A DNA stretch of 64,000 nt. Origin: Cercis canadensis. Taxonomy: Eukaryota; Streptophyta; Magnoliopsida; Fabales; Fabaceae. Below are positions 56,701 to 64,000 of the stretch, in pieces. Position 1 is the stretch's first letter. Each line of letters begins with the position of its first letter. Below the pieces are notes generated by a model. It was not told where the DNA came from and searched no databases. It was given only the letters and a program-made list of their open reading frames with translations. The translations under genes and the position numbers were made by a program. The stretch spans positions 220,063-284,062 of the forward strand of contig QAOA01000205.1 in the NCBI GenBank assembly GCA_003255065.1, given 5' to 3'.

Positions 56701-59700
56701 AAACTAATTTTGGAGGAGAGTTTGTTGCATTTGATAAACTAGTCAAAACACTTGGTATTCATCATAGGTTTTCTTGCCCATATACACCAGAACAAAATGG
56801 TATCGTAGAGAGAAAAAATAGACATGTGGTAGAGACAAGTCTTTCGCTTCTTCTCACTACTGGTATGCTAACCAAGTATTGGCCATTTGCCTTTCAAACC
56901 GCAGTTTATCTTATAAATAGGCTTCCCACAGCTGTGTTGCAATATAAGTCACCTTATGAACTCTTATATCAGAAATTTCCAGTGTTCACTCAAATCAAAA
57001 CTTTCGGGTGCTTGTGTTTCCCATATCTAAGGCCTTATCATACTCATAAGCTACAAACCAGGTTTGCATCATGCTACTTCTTAGGCTACAGTAACAAACA
57101 CAAAGGATTTCTGTGTTTGAATATAGAGTCCAAGAGAGTGTATATCTCTAGACATGTTGTCTCTGCTGAATCTATGTTTCTTTTCAAGACCTTTACTTCT
57201 ACAGTATCTGTTGACTCTACAGAATGCTCAGTGCCAGTGCTTATGTCTCCTGTCTCTAACATCTCAGTGCCTCACAGACTTCCAGATTTAGATGTCTCAT
57301 CTGCTGTTAGTTCACCTTCAGTTTCAAGGCATCCTACAAACCCAACCCTCACTTTGTCTACTTTAGATGCTGAGTCCATGTCCTTGTCCTCATCTATACC
57401 AGATTCTCTGCCAAAACAAGTTCCATCATCTCCTGCTGTGCCTTTACCCACCAGAATGGTCACAAGAAGTCAGAATGGCATTTTCAAGGCAAAAGTCTAT
57501 ACTTCAGCATATTCCATGAAACCTGTGGAACCATCTACATATAAACAAGCTGATGTTTCTTCTCACTGGGTTGTTGCTATGCAGAAGGAATTCACAGCCT
57601 TGCAAGCTAATAGCACATGGGATTTGGTGTGTTGTCCAAGCAATAAAAATATTGTAGGCTGCAGATGGGTTTACAAGCTGAAGTATAAGGCCGATGGCAC
57701 CATTGAGAGGTATAAGTCCAGGTTGATGGCTCATGGTTTCACACAGACATATGTCATTGACTTTTTTGAGACTTTCAATCCAGTAATGAAACCAACTACA
57801 ATTCGAACTGTTCTCACCATTGCAATTTCCAAGGGATGGCTTATTCAGCAACTTGATGTCAACAATGCATTCCTCAATGGAGAGTTTCATGAAGAAGTTT
57901 ACATGCGTCAATCTCAAGGGTTTGAGGATTCTCAATTTCCTAACTATGTGTGCAAGCTTAAGAAAGCTCTATATGGTCTTAAACAAGCCCCTAGAGCTTG
58001 GTTTACCAAGCTCAAGATCACTTTGCTGCAGTGGGGTTTCAAATCTACTTTCTTTGACAGTTCTCTATTTGTTTTTCACTCTTCTTCAGTAGTACTTTAT
58101 CTACTAGTATATGTCGATGATATCATTCTCATTGGCTCTAACTTGAGTCTAGTTTAGTCTCTTGTTACTCACTTGAATTTTGCATTTTCCTTGAAAGATT
58201 TGGGTTCTTTACACTATTTTTTGGGAGTTGAAGTATCTCGACATGCTAATCTACTTCATTTGAGCTAGACTAAGTATATTTATGATTTATTGCACAGAGT
58301 TGGACTTGAGAATGCAAAGCCTGCTGTCACACCTATGATCAGCTCTCAAATTCTTTCCATCACTGATGGCCAACTTTTAGCTCAACCCCTTTCATTATTG
58401 TAGCCTAGTGGGAGCACTGCAATACTGCACAATAACTAGGCCAGACATTGCCTTTGTTGTCAACAAGTTGTGTCAGTTTATGAGCTCTCCCACTGATCTT
58501 CATTTGCAGGCTGCTAAAAGGGTGCTTAAATACCTTAAAGGTATTATCACTCATGGTCTCACTCTCTGCAAGTCCTCTGTGCTGTCCTTGCTTACTTATT
58601 TTGACTCTAACTAGGCTGGCTGTCCAGATGACAGACGTAGCACCAGTGATCATGCTGTCTTTCTTGGAGCAAGCTTAGTCTCTTGGTCATCTGGGAAGCA
58701 GAGAGTTGTGGCTCGGTCAAGTATTGAGGCAGAGTACAAAGCCTTAGCCAATGCCACTTCAGAGTTAATTTGGTTACAATCTCTTCTGACATAGCTTCAG
58801 TGTCCTCTTGCTGCTGTTCCATTGTTGTTATATGATAACTTGAGTGCTACATTTCTTGCAGTCAATCCTGTTCTGCATGCTCGCACAAAGCATATTGAAA
58901 TTGACTGCCATTTTGTGAGGGAACATCTTCTTAATAAGACTCTCAAACTTTGTCATGTGCCTGCCTCAAATCGGTTGGCTGATATGTTAACTAAGCCCTT
59001 GCCATCTAAGGCTTTTCTGTCTAATCGTTCCAAACTCATTATTTTTCCAAGAATTATGAGTTTGAGGGGGGATGTTAAACAAAAGATAAAAGACAGTTAT
59101 GATGGAGGGTGAAGGAGCAAGTGTGCCACGTCAGTTGCCAACTCAGCTTTAAGTTAATTAAAGTCAAAGTTAGTTAGAGGTCAGTTAGTGCTTAGTCATA
59201 TAGTTCAGTTAGTTTATATTCGGTTAAGTGATGAATTAGCTTGGCTGTACAAGTTTTTAGAAGAAGATTGGTTCACCACACTAACTCATCACACTACTAT
59301 ATATTGAGGGACTGCAATACAGAATGTAATTGAGATTATTCATTCAATGAAAGTGGTTTTCACATGCTAGCTACAATTTTCTGTTTTCTTGCTTTTCTTT
59401 CTAGAATTCCTATTCTGCATAATCTTTCTGCTATTGCTGCTCTTCGTTGTCTGGTGCTTCATCTTGGTGTTGCCTAGCTTTGTTCATCAGTGATGATTCA
59501 TGATTCATCTACTTCTCAGAAGAATCTTCAATTCTAACAGATATTCTAGTTGATGACTAAGGCCCCGTTTGAGTAAGAATTTACAAGTTCTCACAGTCAA
59601 TTACCGTGGAAAATAGTAACTTTTTCACTGACCAAAATCCATAAGAAATTTGTGAGAAATTCATGAACTAGATCACGTTTATTCTCATCAAGTTCTCATG

Positions 59701-62700
59701 GCATTTCTCACAGTCCAAAAAATACCGTAAGAAATATGGATTCCTATGACCTTACTTCTCGTGTCTCACGTACATGAGAAATACTATAAGAAAGTGAATT
59801 CTCAGGGTTTTTTTGGCCATTTTCTCACAATTTTTTACTGTAAGAAAATACCAACTTGCTTGTAGTGATTAGCAACAACTCACAAATAAAATGATAATTA
59901 ACATTAATATGTTTCATCCAAGAATGAAAAAATGAATTAGCACAGTTACTCCAATATTATCAAAATAGTTGATACGTGAGGTGGGGAATGAGATACCCAA
60001 TTTTGGAGCCAAATAACTTTTGTAGTTGTGGATACAATGGTGCAATATTCAGCATTGGTTGATGATCTAGCAATAGTTTTTTACTTTTGAAATGCCCTAA
60101 AAAATGGGATTAGACCCAAGATAAGCCAAGTAAGCTAAGGTAGAACACCTATCACTATGTCACCTATCCAAATCAGCATCACAATACAGTGTAAGTGTTA
60201 AGGACTAATTCTTGAGCAAATGAATACCATGATCAATTCCATCTTGATATACTGAAGTACGCTTTTAAGAGTTTGAAGATGAGAATCAGTTGGAGCGTGC
60301 ATATGTTGAGCAAGCTTGTTAACAACAAATGAGACAACCATCAGATATATGGGAATCAGTTGGAACATTCCTTGGCCTTGTTAAGGATAAATACTCTAAG
60401 GAGCCAACCATCAGACAATAAAATGAGACATTAGTAGATGCTCCAATAGCATTAAAGCTGTAAGAAATAGATATGGTTGCATTCACTAGCTTGGCATCCT
60501 GCATCTTAGCTTTCTCTAAGAGGTCACAAATATATTTTTGAATTACATCACATGGAGTATTTATACATGTATATACAGCAAAAATTTAAATTTAAAAGTG
60601 TTACATTATCTACAAAATCCTAACTGAATATTTGAAACTGGAACCTAGTAAGACTAGGTCAAGATAAGATAAAATTCTCAATTTGAAATTAGCAACAGTA
60701 GTTGCTCCAATAAATTCATTCTTCTAGAAATTATATTGTGAAAGAGGATAAAATATATACTTATTGCAAAGACTTCTCACAGTGATACTTACCTCGTATT
60801 TTGCTCATCTTATCATCATTTTCTCTTGCATTTGAATTCTGGATGTTAATGCGAATGCCTATAGTTGTAGAGGCAGGCTCTATTTGGATCCCTGTAACAA
60901 AAGATGTGAGCTTAATTTATTGGTATCTAAGTCATCGTGTCAGTGAAAAAAGATAACCAATTTTTAAACCTCAACCATGTCAATTAATGGATTACTTAAG
61001 CATGTATTAATTGCCAAGAGAGACCCAAAATAAATGGTTTATGCATTAAAGCAACGCAAATCAGCTTGATTATTCTACTGTCAATAATTATTATGGCCAA
61101 GCAAGCAAAGAAGCTTTTGTGGAAATTAATATTATTGTCGTAATGATTATATTAATTTGATAGGAACCTCATTTTCTGAGTTTAAGTAATTAGAATAAAC
61201 CTACAAATCAATCCTTGAAAGATTTGAGTTTTGACAAAATGGTCCCTGAAAGATTGTAACCACAAAATCGTCTTTAAAGATTGGACATCCATAACAAAAT
61301 GAACCTCCGTTAGTGTGGGCTGTTAACTAGTGACAGAATGGCTGACGTGACACCGTTAAGTGACAAGTGGCACGTTAAGGACATGTGTGGCAATTTAAAA
61401 TGTCATGTGCTGCTGATGTGGCAATTTAAAAAAAAAAAAANAAAAAAAAAAAAAAAGGTAGTAGTCAGCCAAGCAGTGTTGTATCATTTAGTCTCCATCT
61501 ACCTTCATCTTCCTCCATTTCTCTGTTGTACTCAGTAAAAAAGCCCTAACCCCCATTTCTTCTTTTTCTCATCCTCGGCACTTACTTTTCCTCTTCCTAC
61601 TTACACTCCCTCATCATACTTCAGAAGAGTACTCCTTCATTATGTTCTGTTTATGTTCCTGTCCTTTTCTATATTGGTATTCTTATTAAAATAACTTGTT
61701 GGAATGCATTAGCTTTAAATTTCATTCATCAAAACTGATCTCCGAAGTTTATACACTTTATATTTTGATTTAAAAACTAGTTTTGTCATAATATTGCTAT
61801 CGATTGATGTGCTTTGTGTTGCCTCAAATCTACTTTTACTATAAGTGAAGATTCTTTGTGCAGTTTAATTATCACATTCAATTACTCAGTCTGTAACTCA
61901 AAAATTATCTCTCTCACTCTCTGCCAGCTGTTTATAAATTGTGAAAGACTCAAACTAACTAATTGAAAAAAAAAAAAAATTGGTGTCAAAATGTGACAAA
62001 ATCAACTTAAATTGTGATGTGTGGCTATCAACTTTTACTAATTTGGATTTTGGTTAAAGCTCCAATGGCTCCAAGTAGAGTGAAGAGGATGAGAAAAAGA
62101 AGAAATGGGGGTTAGGGCTTTTGACCGAGCACAACAGAGAAATGAAGGAAGATGAAGGTAGATGGAGACCAAATGATATGACACCGCTTGGCTGACTAGT
62201 ACCCTTTTTTTAAAAAAAAAAATTGCCACATCAGCAGCACATGTCCCTAACGTGCCACTTGTCACTTAACGGTGTCACGTCAGTTATTCCGTCACTAGTT
62301 AACAGCCCACATTAACGGAGGACCATTTTGTTATGGATGTTCAATCTTTGAAGGACAATTTTGTGGTTTTGTATCTTTTAGGGACCATTTTGTCGAAACT
62401 CAAATCTTTCAAGGACTGATTTGTAAGTTTACTCAAGTAATTATTATTATTTTCCTTCAATTATGCAATTTTCTATTTTTATTAGGGTTCTAAAACTATA
62501 TTTTGTAAATGTTCTATGATTATTTTCTTATTTATGAAATTATTCGTCTAATGCTTTTCTTGCAGGACATGACCCCCTCAAAATGTCACCCCCTTTTGTT
62601 CTTCTCAATTCACTAATTCTCTCTTAAGAACCCTAGGGTTCTTATCATAATTGGGGGGCAATATGTGTCAAGAAGAAATAGCAATATGATGAATAAATCG

Positions 62701-63640
62701 GGGGAGCCACAATTGACCCTTAAATATATGTACTTCTAGGTTTAATAGTCTATCTGTTGACTAATTGTGAAATTAAAGAACAATAGCTTCAATATAATGC
62801 TTGCTAGTATGAACAACGCTTACAAAGTGTTGGAGGAAATGTCAGATTGGTACTTACAGCTATAGATCCAACGTTGCCAAAATCGAAGCTGGCATCCACT
62901 AGGAAATATAGATGGTTTGCCACTCAAAGTGAATACAAAAGTACACCCTTCATTGTCTGGCGTAATTGCTAAGCTTGGGCAGCGCTGAAGCAAATCCAGA
63001 GCCAAATCTATCATGCAGCATAAGACCAAAACAATCATAAACATGAAGAATGGAAAACAATTTTTTTTTTCAAAAAAAAAAAAANAAAAAAAAAAAGGAG
63101 ACTACTAAGTTAAATTTAAATTTACACTTTGGTTATATGTGCTTGGGTTTTTTCTATCTCACCTAAAGTGTTGTTAACAAAGCATTGGTTAAGAAGCGTA
63201 GCACCATGATATCCCTTTTCAGGTAGTAGTTCTTCCAATGGGGTGACAGAATAAAGGTAGCCAGCCATTTCTAAATGACCATCGCCAACAGCCAGTGTGA
63301 CAGGAATAGACTTGAAATGAGTTGGGATTATGACAAGATTTTTGTTCTTTTTGATCATGCATTCTGCTATTTGGGTTATTCCAATGCGTGCCACAGTTGC
63401 AAGAGCTGTGTAACCATCAATATCTTTCGATTCCATATCTTGTTCTGACATCAATTTTACTAACTCCTCAACAATATGCAAATGCCCAAATGAGGCTGCA
63501 GTGTGAAGAGCCGTCTGTCTAGAAAGTGAAATTTGTGCTCTCACTCCCTCAGGATGGGCCTTTAGGATCTCCTTTGCAGCCTTCCAGTCCCCACGTTGCA
63601 CAGCCTTGTATAATGAGGCATAAACATTAACTGTTGTCAT
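50785..63640 (-). CDS. Ankyrin-repeat protein with PGG domain (ACD6/ITN1-like), six exons
   Basis: Minus-strand exons 63640-63163, 63007-62858, 60891-60793, 53051-53010, 52738-52308 and 51393-50785 join in phase to 602 residues, all with GT-AG borders. Exon 1 starts [20 protein letters not shown] and gives several ankyrin repeats ([40 protein letters not shown]). Exon 5 has [20 protein letters not shown]. The last exon carries the PGG domain ([23 protein letters not shown] at about 466-468) and four hydrophobic spans. Such proteins sit in plasma or other membranes with cytosolic ankyrin repeats; known relatives act in defence (ACD6) and salt response (ITN1). Intron 4 is 7.7 kb because of Copia insertions; intron 3 holds a Mutator-like element. 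The frame is undamaged. The small 42-bp exon is inferred from phase and sequence fit. Confidence 0.88.
51769..51934. mobile_element. Small MITE with about 52-bp TIRs in intron 5 of the ankyrin gene
   Basis: The left arm agaaattcttatatactcc...gccaatgaaagggtaac is matched by its complement on the right (gttactttttcattggcc...gagaatttct). The flanks catatacgaac and catatactaac agree at 10 of 11 positions and may be a Mutator-type duplication. Total length about 166 bp. Confidence 0.7.
53052..54410 (-). other. Left part of ankyrin-gene intron 4, no gene
   Basis: AT-rich intronic sequence. The stretch 54088-54280 is a diverged direct repeat of 60548-60720 (aatttaaatttaaaagtgtt, catcaagataagataaaa, gttgctccaata). 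The last bases before the 'n' at 54410 repeat sequence found beyond the Copia element at 59539-59593. Confidence 0.55.
54411..54817 (+). repeat. 5' LTR of the intronic Copia (left end missing)
   Basis: Aligns to bases 61-467 of the 3' LTR at 59073-59539 and ends with the same cttcaattctaaca. The first 60 bases are replaced by the join at 54410. Confidence 0.9.
54837..59070 (+). pseudogene. Copia gag-pol of the intronic element, nine premature stops and one frameshift
   Basis: Starts [13 protein letters not shown] at 54837. Gag has a UBN2-type core ([20 protein letters not shown]) and a CCHC knuckle ([14 protein letters not shown]). Protease has FLDT near 55893. Then come the pre-integrase [14 protein letters not shown] and integrase ([25 protein letters not shown]), where the catalytic Asp of the second motif reads Asn (TNFGGEF, 56706-56708). 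RT follows ([24 protein letters not shown], catalytic [11 protein letters not shown]), then RNase H ([32 protein letters not shown]). In-frame stops lie at 54951, 55086, 55776, 55845, 56385, 58155, 58266, 58612 and 58792; the frame shifts by one near 58395. No functional product is possible. Confidence 0.9.
59073..59539 (+). repeat. 3' LTR of the intronic Copia
   Basis: Complete 467-bp LTR with TG...CA borders after a purine tract, followed by gatat. Confidence 0.92.
59540..60014 (-). other. Intron 4 sequence between Copia and an older Copia fragment
   Basis: Begins with the pre-insertion locus sequence (gatattctagttgatgacta), then ggccccgtttgagtaagaat, which resembles the start of a MITE whose other end was not found. 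No coding sequence. Confidence 0.45.
60015..60540 (-). pseudogene. Old Copia RT/RNase H fragment in intron 4
   Basis: Read on the minus strand, broken frames spell Copia motifs in order: [16 protein letters not shown], then [13 protein letters not shown], then [20 protein letters not shown], then [16 protein letters not shown]. These are the RT C-terminus and start of RNase H. Many frameshifts make it clearly older than, and unrelated to, the intact-structure element at 54.4-59.5 kb. No LTRs found. Confidence 0.75.
61193..62434. mobile_element. Mutator-like element with about 370-bp TIRs and perfect 9-bp duplication, ankyrin intron 3
   Basis: Starts gaataaacctacaaatcaat and ends with the complement of gagtaaacttacaaatcagt. 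The arms match for about 370 bp, through an A-rich run, to a ccctaacccccatttcttct block. The target duplication aagtaatta is present at 61184-61192 and 62435-62443. Nine-base duplications with long TIRs are diagnostic of Mutator-like transposons. The roughly 500-bp centre (61580-62075) has no recognisable transposase or captured gene, so it is non-autonomous. An 'n' at 61441 lies inside the A-run of the left arm. Confidence 0.9.
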
Positions 63641-64000
63641 TTTGCAAAAGATTCAGGTTAGCTTTTCCACTTTAGGAGAATGAAGTGATTTCTGGGTAAA
63701 GAAATTTGCATTATTCAGTATATGTATACTTATTGTGCGGAAACCCTACACTTGAGATATAGATATGACAAGTGCAATATATTGATAAATAATTCAGGCC
63801 CGTTATTTTACTAAGGAATTGTGTATATTACCGCAGTGGTCAATTTTACTTGCTAATCAATTCTACCTGCAATTGCATATAAAATGTTATAGCTTAGGTT
63901 GTTGGATTTTTTAATCATATGTGGACTAGCAAAGTCAATATTTTACTAAAACCCGGATTAACTGAGTATCAAATATTATGGAATATCATTTGGTTTAGTC
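63641..64000 (-). other. Upstream region of the ankyrin-PGG gene
   Basis: Contains the 5' UTR and proximal promoter of the minus-strand gene. AT-rich; no specific promoter element or further exon assigned. Confidence 0.45.

Larger units (their letters stand above)
54411..59539 (+). mobile_element. Copia retrotransposon inserted in ankyrin-gene intron 4 (antisense to the gene)
   Basis: 5' LTR 54411-54817 (first about 60 bp missing at the 'n'), primer site tggtattagagct at 54818 (initiator-Met type), gag-pol remnant, polypurine tract tttgagggggga at 59061-59072, and 3' LTR 59073-59539 (467 bp, TGTTAAAC...TTCTAACA). The 3' flank is gatat (59540-59544), and the same pentamer occurs at 54352-54356 left of the element. 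The two LTRs differ at roughly 15-20 of about 405 compared positions, nearly all transitions. It is distinct from the 27-43 kb family. Confidence 0.9.

Noticed and set aside
1..64000. CRISPR arrays, bacterial operons, tRNA or rRNA genes
   Set aside because: None seen; the sequence is plant nuclear DNA and no cloverleaf or rRNA signature was recognised on either strand.

Overview
The window is nuclear DNA of a flowering plant, most likely a woody eudicot. It is AT-rich, has intron-bearing plant genes (an ARF, a PLS-class PPR, a clade-D PP2C and an ankyrin-PGG protein), and carries a heavy load of plant transposable elements. The species cannot be named from sequence alone. Single 'n' characters (20669, 45489, 46128, 49530, 50347, 54410, 61441, 63085) and one N block (26906-27400) mark assembly joins, and several joins explain odd structure nearby.

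Genes: (1) the last two exons of an ARF6/ARF8-type auxin response factor (58-557, +); (2) an intronless E-type PPR protein (1997-3619, +); (3) a small secretory, single-pass membrane protein with a poly-Asn tract (6567-7205, -); (4) a complete four-exon clade-D PP2C phosphatase (22813-26534, -), probable product 390 aa; (5) a six-exon ankyrin-PGG membrane protein of the ACD6/ITN1 type (50785-63640, -), probable product 602 aa, whose introns have been swollen by transposons. A broken copy of its PGG exon lies at about 43.27-43.65 kb. These genes do not form a pathway; they are single-copy islands in a repeat sea.

Mobile DNA: a nearly full-length L1-type LINE (8364 to about 14670, -) has intact ORF1 and an ORF2 broken by one in-frame TGA. 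A SINE with a 14-bp target duplication sits at 15.1-15.4 kb. A solo LTR (17413-18517) belongs to the same Copia family as a large tandem array at 27.4-43.1 kb, which has three LTRs and two internal regions with a 7605-bp period; both units share the same lesions. Gypsy LTR remnants lie at 18.7-21.2 kb, 45.0-45.5 kb and 46.7-50.6 kb (the last an Ogre/Tat-like LTR with a tRNA-Arg-type primer site). Mutator-like elements include two with recognisable 9-bp target duplications, one carrying a possible captured gene fragment. There is also a hAT MITE with a perfect 8-bp duplication, and a second Copia element inside intron 4 of the ankyrin gene.

Most notable: the Copia tandem array with intact gag, deleted reverse transcriptase and an extra third coding region; two assembly joins that look like switches between insertion-bearing and empty haplotypes; and a stop-codon pattern in the intronic Copia that fits decay by cytosine deamination. 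I found no convincing wholly new biological system; the strongest candidate for new biology is the gag-only, third-ORF Copia family with conserved LTR palindromes.
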